A DNA stretch of 64,000 nucleotides from Euglena gracilis (Eukaryota; Euglenida; Euglenophyceae; Euglenales): assembly GCA_039621445.1 (NCBI GenBank), contig CP154954.1, positions 32,589,455 through 32,653,454 on the forward strand. The letters are read 5' to 3'. Each line of letters begins with the position of its first letter. The stretch's first letter is position 1. Made by a program: the position numbers and the translations under genes. Below are positions 19,978 through 30,299 of this stretch, piece after piece. Under the pieces are notes generated by a model that saw only the letters and a list, made by a program, of their open reading frames with translations, was not told the DNA's origin and searched no databases.

Positions 19978-21056
19978 TGGTACGCAGAGGTGGCTTCACT
20001 GACTCTGTCAGTGAAGAATTTTTAGATTCCGTTGATGAAAAAGAAATCAAAGAATACTGTGACCAATTCAAATTGTTGGGAATTGAATTCAGTGATACCC
20101 AAACAGAGGAACAAAGAAAAAGGGAAGCTGAACTTCTGGCGTCTCAGAGGGAGTTTTGGAAACTCAGATGTGAAGCAGCCATTGGACATTCTCATGGCCC
20201 TGACTCATCTTCTCCATGTCAATCTTGTAAACCATCAGGGGTAAGCCCAACAAGTTCACTGCCAGGAGAACCTGAAGTTAAAAAAGAAAGTTTTGACCCT
20301 TGTCCAAATGTTTTGCAAATGAGACGTGTGCGGTGTGAATCTGAATCCGGACAGCTGAGTGTCAAATCAGACAGTGTGGAAACTTCAGAGGTCACAAAAC
20401 CTGAAACTTTTTATGACCCTTGGGATGAGTGGTGGCAAAAAGTTGAGGCAGGTATCACAGAATTGTTTTCAAACACTTTTTCTCTGAACGAGAGACTGAC
20501 GAAACTGGAGGAAGTGCCCAGCCAAAGTGAGTCCAGCCACTTGGAGGGACGGATGGCTGAAATTGAAACCCGTCTGAGAAATTTGGCAGATGGTTTTCAT
20601 GACCTTTTCACACGAACTTGCAGTGAAATCGAAAATCGTTTTTCTGAAAGGATCCAGTCCCTGTGTGAGAAGGGCGAGGCTCTGTAAAAACGGCTGGAGA
20701 GTGAAGAAAAGATCCTGGAGGAACGGCTGAAAATGCTTGAACTACAAATCGCTGAAAAGTTACAGCCCAGTGAAATTAAATTACCAAGTCCAGAAAATTT
20801 TATGCCTGTGAACCTGACTTCTGGGCATGTCACAAATTTGCAGCCGTCATCAGTGTCTTCTGAGAAATCTTCCTCAGATTTTGCCGCACAGCCAAGGAAA
20901 TTAAGACAGGCAAGAAAATTCTGGAGACCTGCCAAAAACAGCTGGAACGACTTTCAATTTTTGAGTCCAAGTTGGTTTCAAGATTGGTGGGGCTGGGACT
21001 GGCGTTTAAATCCCTGGAACAGCTGGGGGTGGTATCCACCGTATCAGTGGTGGTGA
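19977..21056 (+). pseudogene. Gag-like coiled-coil ORF of element E with one in-frame UAA
   Basis: The ATG straddles the LTR-PBS junction. The frame is open for 236 codons to a UAA (20685-20687) and stays open behind it to UGA (21054-21056), about 359 codons together. Residues 150-265 look like coiled coil (LNERLTKLEE, MAEIETRLRNLADGF, KRLESEEKILEERLKMLE). The last 30 residues are strikingly Trp-rich (WFQDWWGWDWRLNPW... ending PPYQWW). No capsid or zinc-knuckle motif is visible. It resembles the N-terminal Gag proteins of A and B in being acidic, coiled and terminated by an in-frame UAA. The function may be particle assembly; I do not recognise the family. Confidence 0.55.
19978..19990 (+). 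promoter_or_regulatory. Primer-binding site of E
   Basis: TGGTACGCAGAGG follows the LTR. It matches the initiator-Met tRNA complement except for one extra base after TGGTA. Element B has an extra base at the same place. Confidence 0.75.
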
Positions 21057-24000
21057 TTTTTCTTTCAGCACAAGTCTAACCACTGACTGGCACCGCACAG
21101 CACTTTACAGTGATCAGTATGTTTTTGTGGTTTGTTTGTGGCTTTGTTTTTTTTTGTTTCATACGTCTCATGGTGATTTGGTGTTGGAGGCAGATGCGCA
21201 ATCAGCCAGAATTTAAATCTGGATTTTCAGTTCACAGAGTTTGGCTTATGGAAAAACAGCCAAGTCAAACATTTTGAATCTGGTTTCTGGGGTGCATGTT
21301 TTTTCCCCAGTTGCTTTCCACTTAAATGGAGACGCCCAGCCACGATGCTTGGGATTTTTCTCCTAGTGTTCAGGCAGCCAGATCAATGATTTCAGTTTCA
21401 TTTTCAGTTTCAGGGTTTTCAGTTTTCAGTTGTCCCAAATGTCATTGGGGCGGGGCACGGCATTGACATGTGTCACCATCCCAGACGGGGACAAATCAGG
21501 CATTTCAGGTGGGATCATTGTTTGTGTTTTTGCTGGTCCTTTTTGTCACGGGACAGTTTTTCCAGAGAGAAACTTTACCCCGGACAAGGACACATGTTGG
21601 AGAATCGGCACAGTTTTTGGGATTTTCAGTCCAGTTTCATAGTGGTTTTCGAGTGTGGCAGCCCAGCAGTCCTGTGGCAGGATTTATCTGGGTTTTTGCC
21701 AAATCCTGGGGTCGGGGGGAGACCTCCGATGGACCACTCGAACCAAAAAGTTTTTTGGAAAGCGCGCAAAGAGGGGTTCCAATGGTGGGGCTAGACCCAG
21801 GCCAGGAATAAACACCCCTGTGGCCACCCATCTAAGGGCTCAGGAAAGGTTTCAATTTTCAGTCAGTGGGAACCAAGGTGGATAAACCCAGGAGGAAAAG
21901 ACACCCCTGAGGTAAGTCCATTTTTGGGCCCATCAGTGGCATCATCATCATTTAGTTCAGTTTTTCAGTGAAAAATCTGTTGATCTGTGGGTAACACTTT
22001 CTGTTGCATTTTTTTCAGCTGTAGGAGTCTGCTTAAGGGAGAATCACATGAGGCCTCACAATGCAAAACTCCTGAGGGCAATTTTTACAGTTTTGGGGCT
22101 TGCATACACAGTTTTCGTGTGACCCATTTGATGGATCAAGATAAGATTTTTAAGTGCCGTTTTGGTTCAGAGTTCAGTGGCATTTTCAGGTTCGGTTCAA
22201 TGAGAAAATTCAGAAATCTGCCTTCTGTGTTGCCATGGTGAATTTTGTGCGTGTGTGTATGCTTTGTCATGCAGGTTCAAGCAATCAATCAAACAGCAGC
22301 ACCGAAGAGAATCAACGCAAAAGAATTTGAGAATTTCAAGGTTGATTTGTTCAACAAGTTCAAGTTTGTTGACTGGGACAATGATGATTACATTGACATT
22401 GAACTACATTGAGAGCTAAAACAGACAATTCATCAAGTAATTTGATTGAATCAATTGAATTCAAAGTTGCAACAGTTTGAGAATGAATTCAAAGACTGGG
22501 ATTTTGAACATTGGAATGAGATGGAGAACAGATTTCAATGACATTAATGAGATCCAAGCAATTGACTCACATGATTACAATTGTCATGATTGAAATGCTG
22601 GGGAGAGAAGCGTAATGGCTGACCCCAAAGAGCCTGCAGTGGGCAGTGGCCCGATGCACGGCCAAAGCCCAGGTCCAGGCCCAGGTTGGCTGCTCCCACA
22701 GCGCTGAATCAGATTTTTCATGTTTTTGGGTCTCAGAATTTCGCTTGTGGTTTGGAGCCAGTTTTTCTCCCCTCCTGGTGCAGCTGGGGGGGGGGGGGCT
22801 GTGTTTAGCCATGTTTTTTGTTGGTGTGGTGGATCAAAATCAGTTTTGGCTCTACGGTTGGAATTTTTTGACTTAGAATTGGATACCCCTGTGAGACGTT
22901 TGGGTGGGGACAGGAATGCATCATTTTGTGACCGTGACTGTTTTTGGTCACACCCCAGATTGTGACGGGGTTTGATGAAATTTCCATTTTTCCCATTTTA
23001 TTTGTCGAATGGGGATTCTGATTTTGCAGCCAGGAATTTTTAACCCATGGCCCTCCCCGCATTGGTTGACGGTGGGGGGAGGGGGCATTGTGCATTGTGA
23101 AGACCCATCCTTTGAGGAGGATCAGTTTAATTTCAGCCGGTTGGGACATTACGGCCCAGGTTTGTGAATTTATTTTTTGTTTGGAGGCTGAAGCCAGATT
23201 GCCCCCCATGGCCCCATGTGATTGGGGGGGGGGCAGCGAAAAATCGCTTTGGCTGAGAAAATTGGATTTGAATTTTCAGTATTTTTGAGTTTGCCATGTC
23301 ATTTGACCATTTGACCCCCATTGCCCCGTGTGACTGGGGGGGGGGGGGGCAGTGAATTTTAATTGGCAAGCCAGATTTGTTGGTTTTACGGCTCCAGTGA
23401 ATCGGTTGGGCCCAGGGTTGAGCTTGATTGGCCTGGCCTGGCCCCTATGCAACGGTATGCTGCTGGATGTTGCTTCTGTTGGGTTGGTTGCGCTCGGTTG
23501 GACTTTGTTTGTTGTACATGGCAGTTGGAATTTTGGATCTTGTTGAGGGCTTTTGTAGGCCCTGGGTTGGACTCAGATTTTTTGATTTTTTTGAGGATTT
23601 TTTGTTTCTGGAGGATGTTTACACAAAGAGTTGGAAAAAACCTGGGATTTTGATGATTTTTCTGGAGGATGAAAAAACGAGTTGGGATTTTAAAACTCAG
23701 TTTTTTGATTCGGTTTGGACTATTGGATATTGGTCAAAGGCATTTTTTCATGGAACACAGCTTGGAGGCATCCGAACTCGGGGGGGGGGGGGGACGCTGG
23801 ACCGGAGATGACCCCTCCTCCGTCCAAAGGCCCTGGTGTGGGCCATTAAAAAAAAAAAACACCAGCCACGTGGGCACCAAAGCCCTGTGATATAGTGGCT
23901 GAGGGCCAATGTGAAGCCCTGTTCCCTTTGCGTTCAAAAAAAAATCGGCCCAGTCGTTTCGGTTGGAATGCATGACAAGGAAGTGAGCGTGCATACACAC

Positions 24001-24169
24001 AAAACACACAACCGCACACGCACACGAACCCGCACACCCTTGTACACTATTCCATATAACCGTCTCACCTTTTCACTGTTGCTCACCGTTTGCTTTTTCT
24101 TACCCTCACCGTTTCACCTTTTCTGTCCCGAATTGGAAAGGAATGCCTAGGTTTCTGGTTTTCTTTTTC
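21057..24169 (+). other. Non-coding internal region of element E
   Basis: About 3.1 kb with no coding sequence I can support. Near 23040, 23205 and 23315 there are three related units combining CCATGGCCC/CCATTGCCCC, GTGNNTTGG/GACTGG and a long G run. These resemble the G-run arrays upstream of the PPTs of A and B. The end at 24170-24173 is CCAC, the left target duplication of B. Confidence 0.6.
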
Positions 24170-24173
24170 CCAC

Positions 24174-25281
24174 TGACGACCTTTTGAGGTCGACCGCCGG
24201 GCGGCGGAGTTTTTCCCTTTTAGAAGGCCTTTTTAAGGGCGGTTTAGCTCTAATTTTAAGGCTTTCTAAAGATTTCCATTAAAATTCCCTCTCCTAGGGC
24301 GCCCATGGTTTGGTTGTGCAAGGAGAGAGATTGAGTGATGCTAGGTATTCCCAAAGGGAGATTTTGGGTCTATTTAGCATATTTTTAAGCTTTTTATGCA
24401 TTTTTCCTTTGGTTTTAAGGGAAAATGTTGGATTTGGTGAGAGCGCTTGCAAGCGCTTGGAACAGAATTTTAAGAGATTGGCGCCTGAGTTCCTGGAGTT
24501 TTTGCAGGGGTTTGCAAAGCTCAATAGTGATGGAATTCAGCATAATTTATCAAAATCAAGGGGGGAAACCTTGATTTTGACCTGGGTTGGTTGATTTTGA
24601 TGCAATGGGCAAGAATTTGGGATTTGAGAGCGCTTAGGAATCAGCGCACTCAATCCTAAATTTAACTGCCCATCAAGGGCATCAAAATCACTTTCTTTTC
24701 ACAGGGTTTTCCTCTTCACTTGTTTCACCACTGAATTTGTTGTGTCAATTACAACCAATTACATTCAATCATTGAACTTGGATTTACAGTTGGAATTGCA
24801 AATGGAAGGACAACAAATCAATCAAGAAAGCTCAATTGAAGAAGGTGAGGTTTGTCTTCCCCCCACCTCATCTGTGGGAAAAGGGGCAGGGGGGTGGGAC
24901 TCCTCAAATCAAGCAACCACAGGCCAATTTTCACCCCAAAACCCCCTTTTTGGCCCAGAAACTGTGAGAAATGACACCCAGGGTGGGATGTTGGCTCTCA
25001 CTGGCTCAGCTGAGCAGGGAGGGGTCGAAACCCCAAAGGCACCCCCCTTGGAGATCCCAGTGACACCCCCCTCAGGGGTCGGGAAGGGTCCACTGGGAGG
25101 TTCCTCCTTGGAAATGATGGCCCAGTTTCGGCCACAGGGGGGGCCAGAATGGGAAAAAATTTCCGACACAAGTCGGATCGAGGAGCCAAAAAAACGATCC
25201 TACGCCGGAAACTGGCCCGGGGCGGGGGTTTCCGCTTCACCCCAGTGCTGCCGAGGGACATGGCAGCACGGGTGTGAAACA
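24174..25281 (+). repeat. 5' LTR of element B
   Basis: 1108 bp, TGACGACC...GTGAAACA. Copies at 36173-37277 and 46994-48099 define the borders. Features: a CGACCT-TTTG-AGGTCG hairpin at the start; a perfect 16-bp palindrome AGCGCTTGCAAGCGCT (24442-24457); and GATCCTACGCCGG (25196-25208). A Gag-compatible ATG lies at 24802. Confidence 0.9.
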
Positions 25282-26830
25282 TGGTAAGCAGAGGTTTTTC
25301 ATTCAGCCTTCTGTCGGAAATTTTGGGTTGCAAATCCCTGCTCAGAATGTTTTCTTTGATGATCAGCCATTGGCCCAATCTCAGATGGCAAATCTGACGA
25401 TTGGAGTATCGGGGAACAGAGAGTTGGGACCCGAAACCAGTTTGGCTGAACTCAGAACCCCCACAAATATGGGACAGATGTTGGAATTTCAGGGTGGGGA
25501 TGGCCAGGTTGTCATTTCCAACCAACCGTGTTTTCCAGAGCCTTTTTCAGGGGTTTTGCCTTTGCAAAATATGGGGTACGGTTTTGTGCTGCCTGGGTTG
25601 CAACCTCTCCCGGACTTTTCATGGGTGCAAAATTTAGGGAATCTGCCATCATTACCCGCTTTTGCATTGCCTTTGCCTCCAGCTCAACCAGTTTCTTCAA
25701 CACCAGCCCAAGAGCCGGTGGCACTTTTGCAGTTTTCCCAACCATCCCAGGTAGATGGGCTGGCGAAGGAAACGGGAAGTGCCTCGGCAGGGCAGGGGGG
25801 TGATAACCCCAGCCCAGTTTTCTTTGAAAAGCAAGCACAGGTCAATGTGCTGGGCTTAAACAATAATAATAACTGGGACAGCAGCGAACGGGTCAGAGCA
25901 GAAGTCGAGCAGGCAGAGGAAAACCCGAAGGACCAGCCAAGCTCTACTTCTGCTCGGCGACCCCGAACACCAGCTTCATCACCAGGCAGTGATGAAGTTC
26001 TGCAAAAACGGCTGCACCGTGAGGTTGATCACGGTCAGCCAGCAGCTGCTGCAGCCCCCCAGCCTCCTAATATTTTCATCGAGGGGGGTGAGGAGGAGGT
26101 CCAACCCCCAGCCTATGAAAGTTCTGAAGCCACCCCCAGGGGGGATTCACAAAATCAGGGATTTGAAGACCCCTGGGGGCAATTTTTACAAAGTAACAGA
26201 GACCTCCAGTGGACTGTGCAGCACCTGACTTTTCGGGTTTTGGCTTTGGAAAAAGCCAACGAAGAGTGGGTTCTGCAGCAGCAGCAGCAACAACCCCCCG
26301 CTGTTGACATCCACCTGGTGGAGCACATGGCTGCACGAATCGAAGAAACGGCCAGGGCTGACTGCCTGCAGATTTTTGAACTTTTTGAGAAAAAATGTGA
26401 GGCCCAGGTGCAAATTTCTGTGCAAAAAATTGACGCACAGGCACTTGAACTTTTTGTCGGGCAGGAAAAAAATTTTGAGAAAAAACTGGCCCAGCAGTTT
26501 TCTTCGAGCCGTGATCAGTTTTTGGCCCTGAGGCAGGGATTTTTACGAATTTTGGCCAGCCTGCCACAGGAAATTTTTAAGCAGGTGCAAAACCAGGTGG
26601 CTGCCTTACCGATTAAGGATCTCGTACTTGAAAATTTTCAGCGGTTTGCTGAGAATTTTAAAGCCGCCCAGCCAGCTCAGGGGGGGGAGGCAGAAACTCT
26701 CCAGGAGCTGGCCGTTGTCGCTGCCAAAATCGTTGAAGTTCAGGCTGACCTGGTATTGCTGCGTAGTACGGTACAGGGCCAGGCTCAGCAGCTCCAGCAG
26801 TTCGCTGATTATGTTCGCCAGCTGGGTTAA
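24802..26830 (+). CDS. Gag N-terminal coiled-coil protein of element B
   Basis: The frame opens in the 5' LTR (first ATG 24802) and, apart from one base in an A run (25188-25194, seven A here, six in the 3' LTRs), continues through the PBS into a 518-codon frame ending in UAA (26828-26830). With six A the LTR and internal frames join, so LTR-internal initiation is plausible, as in A. Residues after the PBS are Pro/Gln-rich. From about 26200 onward the protein is a long coiled coil (VQHLTFRVLALEKANEEW, IFELFEKKCEAQVQI) with a poly-Gln stretch. It is probably the assembly part of Gag. The frame stays open behind the UAA. Confidence 0.65.
25282..25294 (+). promoter_or_regulatory. Primer-binding site of B
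   Basis: TGGTAAGCAGAGG directly follows the LTR end. It is the initiator-Met tRNA complement with one extra A after TGGTA. Confidence 0.75.
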
Positions 26831-27727
26831 CAAAATTCAGCGATGAATACAGCCCTCCATGGTTTTGGTGGGGGTATTCAAAAACTGCACCAGAATATTT
26901 CAGATGAAGTAGGGAAACGACACTCAGAAATGCAAAAACTGTTGACGGATTGTCAGCAGAATTTTCAGAGTGTTTATCAGCAGATTTTTTCCCAGGAGAA
27001 GAAATTTGGTGGGCTGGTGGAGGAATTAAGGCAGGGACTTGCAAAAGTTGGGGGGAACACTTTCGAGTTGCAGAAAGTGTTGCAGGATTTACAAAAAAAT
27101 GGGCCCGTACACCCAACTGCCGAACCGAGAGGGGTTTTGCAGAAAATTTCTGACATGTGGTGGCTGCGGCAGGGCAGCCAGCAGCCCCTACACCCAGTGG
27201 AGCTGCCACAGCCTGGGCAGCAGCTGGCCCAGCAGCCCGTCGTCCAGCTGGCCCAGCAGCCTGGCCAGCCAGCAGGCCAGCCGCAGCCTGCTCACGGGCT
27301 GCCAAGAGGGCTGAGCCTGCCGTCGGCTGGACAGCAGCAGCCCCTGGGGCAGCCTCAGTCCAGCTCACTGGCCAGCACGGTGCCCAGTGCTGACCCAGAT
27401 TTTTCAGATCAGATTATTTCTCAAAATAAATCTGCAGGTTCAAACATTTCCCCTCCTTTAGTTATTGAGGGGGGATTTGTTTTGGAGGACATGCAAGACA
27501 CAGCAGTGGTTTCTTCTGTGTCATTGTGTGTCCCCCCACATGTTTCTGCAGCCCCTGCTTTCTCGATTAGGCCCATCGGGACAGGGGGGGCTGCAGCCAA
27601 CCCAGGTAACGGGTTGGGTTTCCCTTTCATCGGTGACCCAGTAGCTTTTGAAATTTTGCAGGGAGGTGCTAAGCTCTATTTTGATGAATCGGGCAGCATT
27701 TCCTGGCAAGATTTTGAAGTAGATTAG
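26831..27727 (+). CDS. Gag middle ORF of element B
   Basis: Same frame as the preceding ORF, from the codon after UAA to UAG (27725-27727). The first ATG is at 26843, giving 294 residues. It starts with a coiled-coil stretch (LHQNISDEVGKRHSEMQKLL, FGGLVEELRQGLAKV), then a Gln/Pro/Ala-rich repeat region (QQLAQQPVVQLAQQPGQPAG). It ends with the start of the capsid (FPFIGDPVAFEILQGG, WQDFEVD), where it aligns with A. The UAG therefore interrupts capsid homology. Mutation or readthrough are possible. Confidence 0.55.
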   Translation, partial: QNSAMNTALHGFGGGIQKLHQNISDEVGKRHSEMQKLLTDCQQNFQSVYQQIFSQEKKFGGLVEELRQGLAKVGGNTFELQKVLQDLQKNGPVHPTAEPRGVLQKISDMWWLRQGSQQPLHPVELPQPGQQLAQQPVVQLAQQPGQPAGQPQPAHGLPRGLSLPSAGQQQPLGQPQSSSLASTVPSADPDFSDQIISQNKSAGSNISPPLVIEGGFVLEDMQDTAVVSSVSLCVPPHVSAAPAFSIRPIGTGGAAANPGNGLGFPFIGDPVAFEILQGGAKLYFDESGSISWQDFEVD

Positions 27728-28756
27728 AATCTTTACTGGGACAGGTTGACATCAGGGAAACCGTATTCTGATTTGCAAAAGCTGCAGGTTTTTGAGGCAT
27801 GTTTAGGACCCAGATTAAGGGAGGAAATAAGGCTCTATCGGCTGAATGGAGCCAAATTAAGTTACCCCGCCATATTAGCCCAATGCCAGAACCGTTATGC
27901 CTCGAGTAAGGGGCTGACGGCTCGGAAAATATGGCAGGAGGTAACCATGGTTAACGAAGGAAAAATAACCCGGGCTGATCTGCAAGAATTTTGGATTAAA
28001 TTTTGCAGTGCCTGGCACCATGTGAAGGATGCCACAGCCGGGGAGGCTCGGAGATTATTTTTGGAAAGAATTCCTCCTTTTTTAAGCAAGTTTTGCATAG
28101 AAGAGGAGGATAACCGAGCCCGTAAACAACCCATTGTCAGGCTCACAGGGATACCAAATCCCACGGTGGATGGGATTAAAAGGAATGTGAGCCAGATCAC
28201 TGGGGGGATTGATCCACGGAAAGTTGTTATCAAAAACCCTGGTGCCATTTGCCTTATTTATTTCAGTTCTTCGGAAGAGGCACTGAAATTAACAGCCGTA
28301 AATGGAAGGAAATTGCAGGGAATGGAAAATTTCATCAACGCCGAATTGGTGGAACAACTAATGACTGTTGAGGAAATGTTTGCTTTTGCCGAGGGCAAGT
28401 TAGCTCTTCGGGAGAAGCAGGATTTGGCTTTGAATCAGCACCATTTTCCCAGATTATTCAGCAAATCGACAACAAAAGGCTCGGGGAAAATACAGGTGTT
28501 GGAAAAAGGCCAGACCCCCCCGGTGTCCCCAACATCCGTTTCAGCACCAGCAGCTGGGGGGCAGGGTCACACCTCAAAGTCTGCTCCACAGCCAGCTGCG
28601 AAAGAGGATAAGGGGCCAGCTCAGCCAGCCCCACGCGGCAGGTCCCCTTCTTCGACTTCACGGCCAGGTGCAGCTTCATGGTCGCGAACCCAAAGTCCAG
28701 CAACCCCAGCCCGGCAAGGCAAGGGGGCAGACCTGGACACCGCAGGCATCGGGTAG
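27728..28756 (+). CDS. Gag capsid ORF of element B
   Basis: In frame with the two ORFs before it, about 340 codons. LQVFEACLGPRLREEIRLYRL, ILAQCQNRYASSKGL, LQEFWIKFCSAWHHV and RLFLERIPPFL match A's split capsid in order. Helical spacing fits a retrotransposon Gag capsid. The C-terminal part (from about 28480) is basic, Pro/Ser-rich and nucleocapsid-like. It ends in UAG just before the zinc knuckle, which lies one frame away in the next ORF, so a +1 change somewhere in 28668-28756 is needed to join them. Confidence 0.7.
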   Translation, partial: NLYWDRLTSGKPYSDLQKLQVFEACLGPRLREEIRLYRLNGAKLSYPAILAQCQNRYASSKGLTARKIWQEVTMVNEGKITRADLQEFWIKFCSAWHHVKDATAGEARRLFLERIPPFLSKFCIEEEDNRARKQPIVRLTGIPNPTVDGIKRNVSQITGGIDPRKVVIKNPGAICLIYFSSSEEALKLTAVNGRKLQGMENFINAELVEQLMTVEEMFAFAEGKLALREKQDLALNQHHFPRLFSKSTTKGSGKIQVLEKGQTPPVSPTSVSAPAAGGQGHTSKSAPQPAAKEDKGPAQPAPRGRSPSSTSRPGAASWSRTQSPATPARQGKGADLDTAGIG

Positions 28757-28994
28757 GGGCAGGTCCCCATATCCATGCTTCAACTGTGGGGAGTGCGGGC
28801 ATTATTTTTATGAGTGTAACAAACTGCTGAGTGAGGCCCTTGCTAAATCTAAGGATTTTTGGCAAAATAATGGAAAAGGCAAGGGGCAGCCCAAGGGTAA
28901 AGGGCAGCCAGCCTCACAGCGAAATTCCTCAGGCAAGGGGGGTGCATGGTCAAAGGGGGGTGGGCCCACCTCTTCTCCCCCTGGGGCCCAATAG
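28668..28994 (+). CDS. Nucleocapsid zinc-knuckle ORF of element B
   Basis: It contains CFNCGECGHYFYEC (28776-28817), a CX2CX4HX4C knuckle, followed by a Lys/Gly/Gln-rich tail (GKGKGQPKGKGQP). It ends with CAA-UAG (28992-28994). The same frame stays open behind the UAG into the methyltransferase, and the bases after the stop are GGG-GGC-CAG-GGG-CAG. This purine-rich context resembles known stop-readthrough signals at gag-pol junctions. The role is genome RNA binding. Confidence 0.75.
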   Translation: MQLHGREPKVQQPQPGKARGQTWTPQASGRGRSPYPCFNCGECGHYFYECNKLLSEALAKSKDFWQNNGKGKGQPKGKGQPASQRNSSGKGGAWSKGGGPTSSPPGAQ

Positions 28995-30299
28995 GGGGGC
29001 CAGGGGCAGTTTGAGAAGGGGGGGGCTGCCCATGGCTGTGTCTCTCCCCCCTGTGAGGAAAATGGTGTAAATATTTCTGATTCAAAAAACTGGGCTGTAC
29101 AGGATTTTATGGCTGATTCAGGGTGTGGTGAAAAACATTCTTTGGATCAGCCCCCCAGATTTTTGAATCGGACTCGTTACTCCTGGAGGGAAGGAAAATG
29201 TTCAAGGGTTCCCGTTTTGCATTCAAACCTGCCACAACCTGACCCCCTGCCATCAGCTCAGCGACCTCAGGCGTTAGATTTATTCGCTGGCACAGGTTCG
29301 GTGGGGCGGCGGTTGGCAGAACGGGGGTATGAAGTTTTGTCAATTGAAAATGCTCCTTGGACGGACTTCCACCCCCACACAGACATTTTAACCTGGAACT
29401 ACAGGCGATACCCGGTTGGATTTTTTGAGGTTATTGCCGCTAGTCCCCCCTGTAATATTTATTCCACAGCTTATAACCCCAGTCCGAGGGATTTCTCCCA
29501 GGCGGATGCCCTGGTGGAGAAAGCCCTAGAAATTATAAATTATTTTCAGCCCAAGTTGTGGTGGTTGGAGAACCCCCGCACTGGTCTCTTGCGAAATAGG
29601 GAGGTGGTGAAAAACCTGCCCTATATCGACATTGATTATTGTCAGTTTTCAGATTGGGGTTATAAAAAGCCCACACGTTTCTGGTGCTGCCCAGCCATTT
29701 CACAATTACGGTCGGTGTTGTGTGATGGCGAATCATGTCCTAACCTGGTGATGGGGGACAATGGGCAGTTCCGGCACCGTGAATTGTTGGGGGGCATAAA
29801 AATGAAGTTTACCCCCCGACAAAAAGGAAGAATACCCCCCCTGGTGATTGATTATCTCCTAAGTGCTGGGGATTTTCTGGGGGGGGGGCAGCCCAAAGAA
29901 ATTTCCCAAAATTCCCAGGACTTTGAGGAATGGGAAATTCCAGACCGTTGTTGTCATTTGGCCAACACCTTGAAGGTTAATCAGGTGTTGCCCATTGAAA
30001 ACGAGCTGCAACTTTTGATGCTATCACAGACGTATCTCCCTAACGGAGATGCCAGGCAGCTCAGAGTTTTGGTTGACACGGGAGCCCAGGTGAACCTGGT
30101 CAAAAGGTCCATCGTTCCAAAACATTTGGCCAGGTCACCGCGAATGCCAATTCGGCTGGTGGCTGCCAACGGCCAATGTGTTTTGGGGGGCGACCAGTGT
30201 ATAAGGTTGGAGTTGGGTTTTCAACGCAGGGGTACGGGCAGGGGGGCACCCAGGCCTTGTACCTCGAAGGGGAATTCTACCTCGCGGATATTGAGGTAG
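28995..30299 (+). CDS. C5-cytosine DNA methyltransferase fused to aspartic protease (element B)
   Basis: The frame is open from the codon after UAG; the first ATG is 29109 (396 residues, numbered from it). Methyltransferase: motif I LDLFAGTGSVG (56-66), acidic AdoMet residue in LSIE (77-80), catalytic SPPCNIYS (112-119, Cys115), ENP (154-156), and DYCQFSDWGYKKPTRFW (176-192). A motif-X-like IPPLVIDYLL follows at 242-251. The family transfers methyl groups to C5 of cytosine. ENP in place of ENV and the small size point to phage- or virus-type enzymes. The protease follows with LVDTGAQVNLV (321-331), then runs out of frame near 30230 at a G run and continues in the next ORF. All catalytic boxes look intact. 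The likely role is methylation of the element's own DNA copy. Confidence 0.88.
   Translation, partial: GGQGQFEKGGAAHGCVSPPCEENGVNISDSKNWAVQDFMADSGCGEKHSLDQPPRFLNRTRYSWREGKCSRVPVLHSNLPQPDPLPSAQRPQALDLFAGTGSVGRRLAERGYEVLSIENAPWTDFHPHTDILTWNYRRYPVGFFEVIAASPPCNIYSTAYNPSPRDFSQADALVEKALEIINYFQPKLWWLENPRTGLLRNREVVKNLPYIDIDYCQFSDWGYKKPTRFWCCPAISQLRSVLCDGESCPNLVMGDNGQFRHRELLGGIKMKFTPRQKGRIPPLVIDYLLSAGDFLGGGQPKEISQNSQDFEEWEIPDRCCHLANTLKVNQVLPIENELQLLMLSQTYLPNGDARQLRVLVDTGAQVNLVKRSIVPKHLARSPRMPIRLVAANGQCVLGGDQCIRLELGFQRRGTGRGAPRPCTSKGNSTSRILR

Noticed and set aside
26828-28994. Reassigned genetic code with UAA/UAG read as Gln
   Set aside because: Many internal UAA/UAG codons fall where Gln would fit (B gag, E gag, DIRS RT). 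However, the intact 1363-codon pol of B has no internal UAA or UAG despite many Gln codons, UGA also interrupts frames, and one UAA in A's integrase replaces Tyr relative to B. Mutation or readthrough is simpler.
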